Positions 36,610 through 45,096 of a stretch of 52,761 nt of DNA are shown here, one piece after another. The number at the start of each line of letters is the position of its first letter. The stretch's first letter is position 1. The notes under the pieces are model-generated. The model searched no databases. It saw only the letters and a list, made by a program, of their open reading frames with translations, and was not told where the DNA came from. This stretch comes from Alphaproteobacteria bacterium (GTDB taxonomy: Bacteria; Pseudomonadota; Alphaproteobacteria; Rhodobacterales; Rhodobacteraceae), in NCBI GenBank assembly GCA_030424645.1, contig JAUHWP010000008.1:1-52761 (forward strand). Direction: 5' to 3'. The position numbers were made by a program, and so were the translations under genes.

Positions 36610-37971
36610 TTACCTCCTGTTCACAGCGCCCCACGGGCCGACGATCTCGATCATCTCGTCACGCGTCTGCGCACGCGCCTTGCGCGGGACTTTCAGCGGC
36701 TCTTTCCGCCCGCCAAACAACGCTTCGCGGGCGCCAGCCTTGTTTGCCATATAATCACGATGCAGGAATTCCGCCACAAACTCACGCTTTTCGTCAGGCC
36801 ATGTGGCATAGGCAGCATAGAAAAGTTCCTTGTGGCAAATGAACAATTGCCGGAAATCCATCGGTGCCAGCTCGGACAGCAGCCGGTTGATCAGGTCGCG
36901 GTCAGGATGGTCGGGGCGCGCGCGCAGGGTATAGAAATAGGCCGGGTGGCGGCTGTCGATCCGCGGCCATTGCCCCCCCGCCTCGGCCCAGCGCACCATC
37001 GCCGCCAGCCCGCGAAACGCGTCTGGCAGATGCGATCCCATCCGCTGCGCCACATGCCGCAGGGTGCGCGAGGACATGTCGCCCAGATCAAGCCCCACAC
37101 TGGTGGCGGCATCGACCAGAATGAACTCCATCTTCTGGCGCAGGATGGCGGCGCTGGCGTCGCCCCGTTCCCGCACCACGGGTTCGACCAGATCGTTGCG
37201 GATCAGGAAGCCCGCCATCCGGTTCGCCTCGCTCGTGTCCAGCACCTTGCCGGGCGGCGGCATGGCCAGCCGTGTCTTGTCGCCCGACACGATCATGGCG
37301 GGGTTTTCCACGTCGCGGAAGATATACAGCCCGCCGAAATGTGCGGTCCAGAAATTGCCCTGCTCGTATTCCTGCACGCCCAGATCAACGGGAACCTTGG
37401 TCACGTCCCCGGTTTCGCGGGCAAGCTCGATCATCTCGGCGATCAGGTCGTCATCGAACCACGCGTTCGGCGCGGTCTGGAAATGGTCAATTTTCTCGGC
37501 CAGTTCGCGGGCGTTTTTCACGTGGCTTTGGGTCGTGTCCGCCTCGATCACGATTTTGCGGATGTCGAACAGACGCGACGGGTCCGAGATGTCGTAAACC
37601 GAGTTCATCAACTCGCCCGCCACCGCGTCATGGGCAGTCAGCGCAAACAGCTTCGCCTCGTTATCCGCAATGAATTGCCGCAATATCCCGCGCGAGGTCG
37701 AGAACATGGCGTTGAGCAACGGCGCCTTCTTCTGGTCCACGGTCAGAATGATGAACTGCCGGTTGCAACCATTGGGGTTGAGGTAGAGCGGATCGCCCAG
37801 CTCCTCCCCGATCTCGGGCGAGAAACCGGAAATGTCGATGTGAAACTCGGTGAGGCTGGTGCGTTTGCCCGCAAGGGAATGCAGCGCACGGTTATACCGC
37901 TCGATCAGCGCCGGGCTGTCGACCCGGATCAGATTGCCAAACATGAGGCCGCGTTGGATGAGGCGTTTCAT
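36610..37971 (-). CDS. Conserved hypothetical protein of the AAA+ operon, 453 aa
   Basis: A soluble-looking protein with no signal peptide or TM helix. It may belong to a roseobacter-wide DUF (DUF6638 is my guess from memory). No catalytic motif stands out. Visible landmarks are a cluster of acidic and aromatic residues near 185-215 and a basic C-terminal tail (RKEPLKVPRKARAQTRDE). Codon use is normal for the window. Its ATG follows the TAG of the low-GC upstream gene with no gap. Function unknown. Confidence 0.75.
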   Translation of the reverse strand: MKRLIQRGLMFGNLIRVDSPALIERYNRALHSLAGKRTSLTEFHIDISGFSPEIGEELGDPLYLNPNGCNRQFIILTVDQKKAPLLNAMFSTSRGILRQFIADNEAKLFALTAHDAVAGELMNSVYDISDPSRLFDIRKIVIEADTTQSHVKNARELAEKIDHFQTAPNAWFDDDLIAEMIELARETGDVTKVPVDLGVQEYEQGNFWTAHFGGLYIFRDVENPAMIVSGDKTRLAMPPPGKVLDTSEANRMAGFLIRNDLVEPVVRERGDASAAILRQKMEFILVDAATSVGLDLGDMSSRTLRHVAQRMGSHLPDAFRGLAAMVRWAEAGGQWPRIDSRHPAYFYTLRARPDHPDRDLINRLLSELAPMDFRQLFICHKELFYAAYATWPDEKREFVAEFLHRDYMANKAGAREALFGGRKEPLKVPRKARAQTRDEMIEIVGPWGAVNRR

Positions 37972-38772
37972 CTACTGCTTACCAATCATTTTTTTGAGCT
38001 TTTGAAACTGCTCTTGATAAACTTCGAGTAACAACTTGTCTTTGCAGGTCGGGCCTGTCCTCGAAAGAACTTCTAAATACTCATCTAAAGCGCGATAGGT
38101 GTCGGAGATTAACGGTCCTTCGATAGTGCGCTCTTCATGGACGTTTTCTATCGATGTTACAAACCAACTCAGGAGGGTTTTCACATCTGCACCGTGGAAT
38201 TCTCTACTTGGAAGGTTCTTTTGTCTCGTGTGATCTATGAGTCTTAGTTCCATCGAAGTACCTGATGATAAGAGAACATCTTGAGGTGTTAGCAAGCACT
38301 CGCGAATTTTTTTTGCCAAGGCTTCAGATTTGACATTGGCTTCATGACCGGCATTCGCCTCGCGACGAAGCGCTAACTCTTCCGAGAGAACCTTTGACTG
38401 CACGTCTTGAGCCTCCGCCATCTTCGCATACTCTTTGCGTGCTAACTCCAACTCTTCACGCTGAGCTCGTAGTTCCCTGCTCTGCAATTGCACCGTCACA
38501 ATAATCCAAAGAAAGGCCAGAGCACCCGCGATTCCGGCAAGTGTGTCACCAATCTCGTTTGGAGGAGATTTGATGAGGGTCCAAATTTTCAACTCCCAGC
38601 CGGCCTCGCCTGATGAATATGGCACCAGCGCCAACACAAGTAAAAGCGCAACGAAAGCCTTTGACCATGCGAGGCCAAGTGCCATGGGTTCGTCGGTATT
38701 GCGCCAATTGGTCTTGACGTATCTCCACTGCTTCACAAACCAAGCCCAGTATTTGGCGCGAACTTCCTTCAA
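37972..38772 (-). CDS. Low-GC membrane/coiled-coil protein, possible insertion
   Basis: A 266-residue protein with TM helices at about 37-53 and 76-95, then a coiled coil (about 96-155, QSRELRAQREELELARKEY) and a cytoplasmic alpha-helical domain. The layout is like proteins annotated as putative phage abortive-infection membrane proteins, but I cannot confirm homology. The gene is visibly AT-richer than its neighbours. The start is a TTG with GGGAGG eight bases upstream; the first ATG is at codon 30. A 109-base hairpin-rich gap separates it from the AAA+ gene, the only large gap in the operon. Confidence 0.65.
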   Translation of the reverse strand: MKEVRAKYWAWFVKQWRYVKTNWRNTDEPMALGLAWSKAFVALLLVLALVPYSSGEAGWELKIWTLIKSPPNEIGDTLAGIAGALAFLWIIVTVQLQSRELRAQREELELARKEYAKMAEAQDVQSKVLSEELALRREANAGHEANVKSEALAKKIRECLLTPQDVLLSSGTSMELRLIDHTRQKNLPSREFHGADVKTLLSWFVTSIENVHEERTIEGPLISDTYRALDEYLEVLSRTGPTCKDKLLLEVYQEQFQKLKKMIGKQ

Positions 38773-38783
38773 AGCACATCCCT

Positions 38784-38830
38784 CCCGGCGCTTGTCGCCG
38801 GGTCACGCCCGACCCGCCCCACAGGGCGGG
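38784..38830. repeat. Two strong hairpins in the gap after the AAA+ gene
   Basis: CCCGGCG-5-CGCCGGG (38784-38802) and CCCGCCC-4-GGGCGGG (38813-38830) are both perfect seven-pair stems. They lie just upstream of the low-GC gene and overlap its leader. They could attenuate transcription between the two halves of the operon or be left from an insertion. Confidence 0.6.
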
Positions 38831-38881
38831 CGTGAACGCCCACCCTCGGGTCGGACGCGCCCCTTATGTCTCGGCGGATAC

Positions 38882-40816
38882 TCACTTCCCCTCCAAATAC
38901 CGCTTCTTCGCCTCTTCCTGACGGCCGAAGTCGCGGACCATCGCCTCGATGGCGACCTCATCCGATTTGTCGGCATAGCGGAACTCTGAATCGGCGTAGC
39001 GGTTGATTTCCTGAATCACCATGTCGGTGGTGATGGGGACGCGCAGCTCGGCGATCATGTCTTTCTTGGTGTCATAGTCTTTGACCAGGAACAGCTCGGG
39101 GTTTTCCATCCATTCGTCGGGCAGTTCAAAGTCCATCGCGCGGACTTTTACCGCGTCGGTGATGTTCTTGATCGACCGGCCGGTGAAGCGCTCATCGGCT
39201 TCCTGAATGGCCTTCAGATAGGTGCCCATTTTCGCGATATCATCAAGCTCACCAATCTTGTCATGCACACGGTCAAAGACCTCCAAAAGCCCGTCTTCCT
39301 GTGGGCGGGAATGGGCCTCGAAACTCCGCGCGACGGCGGACTTGATTTCCTGCGCCGCATAGAGGTCGTGACTTCCCAGCGGGATGTCGTGGTTCTTGCC
39401 CATGAGCAGATGCAGGATGTCGATATAGTCCTCGCGCGTTTGGGGGCCGTCCACAAGGAACCGCGCGCCGGCGCGTTGGCGGAGCGCATCGTCCACATTC
39501 TCGGGGTAGTTCGAGAACATGCCGAAGGTGCAATTCCCGCGCACCACGGTGTTGGCGCCCGCGAAGCTTTCCATCAGGACCGCCGTGACCTCTTGCTGTC
39601 CCGCGCTGGACTGTCGGTCCCCGCGTTTACCCGCGATCTGGTCGATGTCATCCACGGTGCCAAAACCGATCACATTGGGGTCGAGCACGTTGTTGATAAA
39701 CGCCTTGGCGTTCTGGCCCGACTTGCCCTGATAGCTGTCGATATTGTCGATGCCGAAATTCTGATACCGAAACGGATAGCCCGCAACGGCGCAGTAATCA
39801 TTGATCAGCCCGGCCATCATCTGGATCAGCGTGGTTTTCCCGGTGCCCGGCTTGCCGTCGCCCATGAAGGTGAAGATGAAGCCGCCAAGCTCGGCAAACG
39901 GGTTCAGTTTGCGGTCAAAGTCATAGGCCATCAGCATTTTGCTGAGCTTCATCGCCTGATATTTCGCAATGTGGTTGCCCACGACCTCGTTCGGTTTCTT
40001 GAACGTCATAGTGATGGTCGAGCCGCTATGCGCGCGGGCAGGCGTAAAGCCCGAGATCGTCAGGTCATCGGCCTCGACCCGGTAATTGGCCGAGGTGAAC
40101 GGGCCAAGATGCGACGCGGTCTGGGCGCGGAGCGCAACCTTTTCCATCAGTTGTTCGGTGAAGGCCAAGACGGTCGCGACCAGCTTGTCCTGCGAAGTGA
40201 CGAAAGTGGCCAGTTCCTGATCCAGTTCCCACAGCGCCCCGTTCAGGGCCAGGGGCGCGTTGTCGGTCAGGATTTCCTCGACCGCGCCCACCTCGATCGA
40301 CGCTTCGCTGGCATGGTCGGCCAACAGGAACGAGGTCGCGTTGGCAAAGACGTGAAGGACGATCAGCGCCTCGGCGGTCAGAAGCTCGGAAAACGCGGTG
40401 GATTTGTCCGCGCCCAGACGGCCTTCAAGGTTCGACCGGCGCAGGGCGGCAAGCTCGGTCTGCTCGGCAAAGCCTTCGCCCACGGCCAGCGCAATCGCGA
40501 TGGCCCGGCGCAGCGTGTGCAACACCGTGGCTTGTAAGGGAGACACCAACGGATCATCCCCGTCCGACCCCTCGATCCGGCTGGCCAGATGCACGCCTTC
40601 GGGCCGCGCGGTCGAGCGGGTCACAAGACCGGGCGTCGTGGTGCGGAACCGGCGGGTGCGGGGGATGCCCGGGCTGCGTTCCGGCGCAGCCGCGGTTTCC
40701 TTGGGTTTGGCAATGCGCGGCGTGTGGTCGAACCCATCCAGATGCCCCATCGCTGCATCGTAATGCGCGCGGATTTCCTCTTCTCGAAGCTCCATCAGAT
40801 CGGCAGGCAGGCTCAT
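38882..40816 (-). CDS. AAA+ ATPase of unknown function
   Basis: A 644-residue cytoplasmic ATPase. The first 270 residues are a family-specific region (proline-rich to about 75, then helical). The AAA+ core has Walker A GKPGTGKTT (321-329), a Walker B-type strand IGFGTVDDID (383-392), a sensor-1 Asn in FGMFSNYPEN and candidate arginine fingers in ALRQRAGAR (444-452). The usual Walker B Asp-Glu is Asp-Asp here. The arrangement suggests a ring-forming remodelling ATPase. It is the fourth gene of the eight-gene leftward operon, 18 bases after the 389-residue gene. Partners and substrate unknown. Confidence 0.8.
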   Translation of the reverse strand: MSLPADLMELREEEIRAHYDAAMGHLDGFDHTPRIAKPKETAAAPERSPGIPRTRRFRTTTPGLVTRSTARPEGVHLASRIEGSDGDDPLVSPLQATVLHTLRRAIAIALAVGEGFAEQTELAALRRSNLEGRLGADKSTAFSELLTAEALIVLHVFANATSFLLADHASEASIEVGAVEEILTDNAPLALNGALWELDQELATFVTSQDKLVATVLAFTEQLMEKVALRAQTASHLGPFTSANYRVEADDLTISGFTPARAHSGSTITMTFKKPNEVVGNHIAKYQAMKLSKMLMAYDFDRKLNPFAELGGFIFTFMGDGKPGTGKTTLIQMMAGLINDYCAVAGYPFRYQNFGIDNIDSYQGKSGQNAKAFINNVLDPNVIGFGTVDDIDQIAGKRGDRQSSAGQQEVTAVLMESFAGANTVVRGNCTFGMFSNYPENVDDALRQRAGARFLVDGPQTREDYIDILHLLMGKNHDIPLGSHDLYAAQEIKSAVARSFEAHSRPQEDGLLEVFDRVHDKIGELDDIAKMGTYLKAIQEADERFTGRSIKNITDAVKVRAMDFELPDEWMENPELFLVKDYDTKKDMIAELRVPITTDMVIQEINRYADSEFRYADKSDEVAIEAMVRDFGRQEEAKKRYLEGK

Positions 40817-40834
40817 CGGGCAAACACTCCTAAA

Positions 40835-42004
40835 TCAACGATAACTCAGCACCCGGCCACCGGGACTGACAACAAATTTGCGCACATCGTGGAACCCGGC
40901 GGGGTTCTTTTCGGCCAGCACCTGAAACGGGCGTTCCGGCATGATGATGGCGCGTTCCATGCTGGTCGCGCCAAGGGGCGACCCGGACCCGGCAAACGGA
41001 TCCAGCGCGAAAATCTCGCGCTCCACCTTGCCGAACCAGCCGGATTTCTCTTCCTTGACGCTTTGGCTGCGCAACTCCTCGACCGTCCAGGCCAGCGCCC
41101 AGTCTTCCCCCGGCGGGCTTTTCGCCTGCTCCAGTACCTCGCGCAGCGGGCCGGTCTGCTGGGTGAAGGTGTGGCTATACATCGGACCGACATGGAAGCG
41201 GCGCAGGCGCTTGGGGTGCAGGTCGTCGAAATCCTTGTCGAAGCCGGTGGCGATGGTCACCAATTGAAGCCCCGCCATCGACTGCGCCATCAGATGCGAC
41301 TGCATTTGCGGCCAGCGGCGTTCGTCCTTCGGCAGCGCCGTGCGGCCCGTATCCTCAAGCTCCATCAGATAGATGGTGGGCAGGTTGACCGCGCTGTCAT
41401 AGACCGCCCAATGCGCCAGATAGACGCGGCGGGGATCGCGGCCTTCGCCCTTGTTCCTGCGCCAGATCACATCCGGGTGCATCTGTGGCCAGAACAGATC
41501 GCCCTTGGCCAGTTCTTCGTAATACAGCCGCTGCGACAGGGCATATTGCAACTGCTTGGGCACGGTCAGGTCGCCCACGATCTGGCTGACCATCTGGCTT
41601 TTCAGATCGGAGGCGGTGGCCATGCCCTTCAGATGCGTGTCCGCCTGCGCCGCGTCCGACGCCATCTGGAGCAACTCTGCATGAACCGGAAACCCGCTGT
41701 CGCGCCGGTCAAAGGTCAAGGTCGCCGCACCCAACCCATAGGCCTTGTCAGACATATGATACTTGTTCGCCAGCGCCTTGAAGCTGAGACCCAGCTTGAT
41801 CAGGTAACGCGCCAGCACGTCGACCTCGTCGCGGGTCAGCTTGCCCTCAACCTCCATCTGCCCCGCCACACGGGCCAGATGCGCGGTGATCTTCCGAAAC
41901 TTCGCGAAATAGCGCCGCGTGATCTGAGTGTCCGTCAACTCGGCATGGTCGCGCGGGGCGAAACCGGCGGATGTGCGTTCGGAGGTTTTGATATCGTTAG
42001 TCAC
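40835..42004 (-). CDS. Conserved hypothetical protein, 389 aa
   Basis: A soluble protein without signal peptide or TM. The N-terminal quarter is helical and charged (ITRRYFAKFRKITAHLARVA). The middle has many aromatic residues (QRLYYEELAKGDLFWPQMHP), and the C-terminus ends in a compact region with PERPFQVLAEKNPAGF. No catalytic motif is recognised. It lies directly upstream of the AAA+ gene (18 bases) and overlaps the small membrane-protein gene by eight, so it is probably a working partner or adaptor of the ATPase. Function unknown. Confidence 0.72.
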   Translation of the reverse strand: MTNDIKTSERTSAGFAPRDHAELTDTQITRRYFAKFRKITAHLARVAGQMEVEGKLTRDEVDVLARYLIKLGLSFKALANKYHMSDKAYGLGAATLTFDRRDSGFPVHAELLQMASDAAQADTHLKGMATASDLKSQMVSQIVGDLTVPKQLQYALSQRLYYEELAKGDLFWPQMHPDVIWRRNKGEGRDPRRVYLAHWAVYDSAVNLPTIYLMELEDTGRTALPKDERRWPQMQSHLMAQSMAGLQLVTIATGFDKDFDDLHPKRLRRFHVGPMYSHTFTQQTGPLREVLEQAKSPPGEDWALAWTVEELRSQSVKEEKSGWFGKVEREIFALDPFAGSGSPLGATSMERAIIMPERPFQVLAEKNPAGFHDVRKFVVSPGGRVLSYR

Positions 42005-42389
42005 GGATCATCCTTGCATCTGAATCCAGCAACCTCTGCCGAACCTTCGCTGCCATACCGTTTCGCCTTGAAACCATCCAAAATGTATCTGCAAGCAGTC
42101 CTCGATGAACGAAGTCTCTAAGACGACGAAGAGGCGAGATCGGCAACACCGTAGCGATGAAGCTGAAATAATGCCAACTGACCCAAGCCATCAGAGGCGC
42201 TAGGATTGTGAACATCACCCAAAACGCAAGCACACACACAACCGGAATGGCAACAACTATCAAGAAAAGTGTTTCAACCAACGTCCAGTCGATTTCTGCA
42301 CTTGTAACCCAATCGAATGCTATGAACACAATCAACGAAAGCAGGGATACACCCACCCACGCTGATAATGCCCACAAAATGCTCCTCAT
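41997..42389 (-). CDS. Small membrane protein, AT-rich
   Basis: A 130-residue protein with two long hydrophobic segments (about 3-26 and 40-75) and a basic C-terminal tail (SPLRRLRDFVHRG, RRNGMAAKVRQR). Base composition is lower in GC than the flanking genes. No Shine-Dalgarno sequence is seen, but the gene starts six bases after the coiled-coil gene's stop and overlaps the next gene by eight, so it may be translated by coupling. No family recognised. It could anchor the complex in the membrane. Confidence 0.65.
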   Translation of the reverse strand: MRSILWALSAWVGVSLLSLIVFIAFDWVTSAEIDWTLVETLFLIVVAIPVVCVLAFWVMFTILAPLMAWVSWHYFSFIATVLPISPLRRLRDFVHRGLLADTFWMVSRRNGMAAKVRQRLLDSDARMIRD

Positions 42390-42395
42390 AGGACG

Positions 42396-43472
42396 TTATT
42401 GCCCATACAGGTTCTTGTCGTGCTTCTCGACGATCTCGGCGAACCGCCGGGCGAAGCGTTCGTCGGCTTTGGCTTTCTGCTCCAGCACGTCGCGGGCAAA
42501 GACCATCTGGTCTTCGTGGGCTTCCATCATGTCAGCCATGCGCTGGTTCGTTGCCGTGCCAATCGCGGCCATCGCGGCTTGCGCTTCCTTGTCGGTCTCG
42601 ACGCCTATTTCGTTGATCCGGTGGGCAACGTCCTGCTGTTGCGCAGTCTTCAACGATTTGGTCAGCGCATCATACAGCACCACACGCTGCTTGGTGTCTG
42701 TCTGCAGTTTGTTGATCAGCACCATCTGCGTCGCCGCCTGGTTCTGCAAGCTATCGACCCAGGTCTTGCCCTTCTCGATATAGCGCTCCAGCGTCTGGGA
42801 CTTGGCCAGCTTCACCTGCTCGTCCTGCACCATCGCGTTGTATTGGCTGTTCAGGTCGGCCAACTCGGTCTCAAGCTGCGTGCGCTTGGCGGCGTCCTGT
42901 TCGTTGGCAATCTTGCCCTCAAGCTCGATGATCTTCGGATCCATGCCTAGGATTTCGGCGCGCAGGGCTTCCAGCTCGCCCACCGTCATCTCACGCTCAT
43001 CCAGTGTGGCCGTCAGGTTCTCGCCGACCTTTTCCTTCTGCTCGTTCAGCATCGCCAGTTGGCCTTCCAGAAGGTTCACAATCGAATCCGACTGCGCGAT
43101 CAGTTCTTGCAACTTGTCGTCGATCGAGGCCGTGCGCATCCGCTCCTGTCGCATGCTTTCCGATTTGGCTTTCGAAAACATGCCGACAAATGTCTCCCAC
43201 CCGGTTTTCGACCGCATCTGGTCGAAATCGCGGGAAAAGCCCGATGTCACATCGTCCAGCCCCATGATCAGCTCGGCGATATTGGCATTCATTGCCTCGG
43301 TATGGGCATGAACGTCCTCAAGCGTCGCGTTCTCGATGTCGATCGAGATATCTTCACCCGCCGCTGCCTTCGCGCGCGCGGTTTCGATCCGCGTGGTCAG
43401 TTCGGAAATCTTGGATTGCGCTTCCTGAACCTGCGCTTGGCTCTCGCGAATTTGCTTGTCAAAACTGGACAT
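42396..43472 (-). CDS. Long coiled-coil protein, first gene of AAA+ operon
   Basis: A 358-residue protein, almost entirely helical and charged, with heptad repeats over about 1-50 and 110-300 (for example LEGKIANEQDAAKRTQLETEL). No TM or signal peptide. The C-terminal half (YIEKGKTWVDSLQNQ, LINKLQTDTKQRVVLYDAL) recalls the layout of TelA/toxic-anion-resistance proteins, a weak resemblance judged by eye. AAGGAGGG precedes the ATG, and an AT-rich promoter region lies upstream. It may form filaments or a scaffold handled by the AAA+ ATPase. Confidence 0.72.
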   Translation of the reverse strand: MSSFDKQIRESQAQVQEAQSKISELTTRIETARAKAAAGEDISIDIENATLEDVHAHTEAMNANIAELIMGLDDVTSGFSRDFDQMRSKTGWETFVGMFSKAKSESMRQERMRTASIDDKLQELIAQSDSIVNLLEGQLAMLNEQKEKVGENLTATLDEREMTVGELEALRAEILGMDPKIIELEGKIANEQDAAKRTQLETELADLNSQYNAMVQDEQVKLAKSQTLERYIEKGKTWVDSLQNQAATQMVLINKLQTDTKQRVVLYDALTKSLKTAQQQDVAHRINEIGVETDKEAQAAMAAIGTATNQRMADMMEAHEDQMVFARDVLEQKAKADERFARRFAEIVEKHDKNLYGQ

Positions 43473-43534
43473 GTGCCCTCCTTGGCTCCACCAAACCCCG
43501 GAAGTCTTGTCGCTCCTGCGGGATAAAGTTAATC

Positions 43535-43543
43535 ACTATAACA
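43535..43543 (-). promoter_or_regulatory. Extended -10 promoter of the AAA+ operon
   Basis: Reading leftward, TGTTATAGT is an extended -10 (TG-n-TATAGT), 62 bases upstream of the coiled-coil gene's start in a markedly AT-rich stretch (43521-43575). No good -35 is present, as is common for extended -10 promoters. Confidence 0.5.
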
Positions 43544-43672
43544 TTCTAATTAGTCCGAGTTTAGCGCGATTTAAAGACCCGCAACAGAGATTTCGCGCAC
43601 GCCATGGGCGAAATGCCGGCCGGGGCCACTCTGACCATTGCCCACCCCACAAATGACGCATAGGTTTTCCAC

Positions 43673-44953
43673 ATGACCGAGTTGACCGATCCCCTTCTGG
43701 CCGAGATTGCGCGCCGACGCGACGACCTGATCACCCTGACGCAAGAGCTGATCCGCATCCCGACCCTGAACCCGCCGGGACGCGATTATCGCACCATCTG
43801 TTCCTTCATCGCCGAACGCATGGGTGCACAGGGCTGGACGGTCGACATGATCCGCGCCGAGGGCACGCCGGGCGACAGCACCGATTTCCCCCGCTGGAAC
43901 GTGATCGCCCGCCACGAGGGCAGCGCCCCCGGCGATTGCATCCATTTCAACAGCCATCATGACGTGGTCGAGGTCGGGCATGGCTGGACCAAAGACCCGT
44001 TCGGCGGAGCGCTGGAAGACGGGCGTATCTATGGGCGCGGCGCCTGTGACATGAAAGGCGGACTGGCCGCGTCGATCATCGCCGCCGAAGCCTTCGTGGC
44101 GCTGAACCCGGACCACAGGGGCGCGGTGGAAATCAGCGCCACAGCGGACGAAGAAAGCGGCGGCTATGGTGGCGTCGCCTATCTGGCTGAAAAAGGCTAT
44201 TTCGATCCCGACCGCGTGCAGCATGTCATCATCCCCGAACCGCTGAACAAGGACCGCATCTGCCTGGGCCACCGCGGCGTCTGGTGGGCCGAGATCGAAA
44301 CCAAGGGTCGCATCGCCCACGGGTCCATGCCCTTCCTGGGCGATTCAGCGATCCGCCATATGGGCGCGGTGCTGGAAGAGATGGAGCGCCACCTGTTCCC
44401 GCTTCTGGCATCGAAACACACCGATATGCCGGTCGTGCCCGAAGGGGCGAAACAATCCACGCTGAATATCAACTCGATCCATGGCGGCGAGGCTGAACAA
44501 GCCAACGACTACACCGGCCTGCCCGCCCCCTGCGTCGCCGACCGCTGCCGCATCGTCATCGACCGCCGGTTCCTGATGGAAGAAGACATCACCGAGGTGA
44601 AGGCCGAGGTCGCGCGGATGCTGGAAGCCATCCGCGCCGACCGCCCCAATTTCGAATACGAAATCCGTGACATGCACGAGGTCATCCCGACCATGACCGA
44701 AAAAGACGCGCCGGTCGTCACGTCGACCGCCGCCGCCATCGAAAAGGTGCTGGGCCAGCAACCGTCCTATGTGGTCTCACCCGGCACCTATGACCAGAAA
44801 CATATCGACCGGATCGGAAAACTGAAGAATTGCATCGCCTATGGACCGGGCATCCTCGACCTGGCCCACCAACCCGACGAATGGGTGGGGGTGGACGATA
44901 TGGTCGACAGCGCGGGCGTCATGGCATTGGTCCTGAAAGAGCTGATCGGGTGA
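43673..44953 (+). CDS. M20-family deacylase (ArgE/DapE type)
   Basis: A di-zinc amidohydrolase of 426 residues. Metal-site motifs are complete: SHHD (94-97), GRGACDMKGG with Asp126 (121-130), the general base and ligand Glu160-Glu161 in ADEESGG, and a C-terminal His in LDLAHQPDEW. Family members are acetylornithine deacetylase, succinyl-diaminopimelate desuccinylase and related acyl-amino-acid hydrolases. It has no arginine- or lysine-pathway neighbour, so the substrate is open. It stands alone, diverging from the AAA+ operon across 200 bases. Confidence 0.87.
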   Translation: MTELTDPLLAEIARRRDDLITLTQELIRIPTLNPPGRDYRTICSFIAERMGAQGWTVDMIRAEGTPGDSTDFPRWNVIARHEGSAPGDCIHFNSHHDVVEVGHGWTKDPFGGALEDGRIYGRGACDMKGGLAASIIAAEAFVALNPDHRGAVEISATADEESGGYGGVAYLAEKGYFDPDRVQHVIIPEPLNKDRICLGHRGVWWAEIETKGRIAHGSMPFLGDSAIRHMGAVLEEMERHLFPLLASKHTDMPVVPEGAKQSTLNINSIHGGEAEQANDYTGLPAPCVADRCRIVIDRRFLMEEDITEVKAEVARMLEAIRADRPNFEYEIRDMHEVIPTMTEKDAPVVTSTAAAIEKVLGQQPSYVVSPGTYDQKHIDRIGKLKNCIAYGPGILDLAHQPDEWVGVDDMVDSAGVMALVLKELIG

Positions 44954-44996
44954 GGCGGGCCGCGCGTCGCGCGGCAGCCGATTACATGCCTCCGGC

Positions 44997-45067
44997 GGGG
45001 ATATTTGCAGCCAGAAGAAACAACGCGCCGTCCCTTCGGGCTTCTTCTGGCCCGAAATATCCTGGGG
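44997..45067. repeat. Copy B of the intergenic repeat, full palindrome
   Basis: The left arm (44997-45020, GGGGATATTTGCAGCCAGAAG) and the right arm (45042-45067, starting TTCTTCTGGCCCGAAATATCC) are imperfect inverted copies around a 21-base centre. The right arm matches 3929-3955 with about two differences. It lies between the M20 gene and panC. Confidence 0.75.
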
Positions 45068-45069
45068 TA

Positions 45070-45095
45070 GCGTGAAACCCGTCAGGATTTCACGC
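45070..45095. repeat. Perfect inverted repeat next to copy B
   Basis: GCGTGAAA (45070-45077) pairs with TTTCACGC (45088-45095) around a ten-base loop. It immediately follows the palindrome and precedes the terminator hairpin. Confidence 0.6.
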
Positions 45096-45096
45096 G

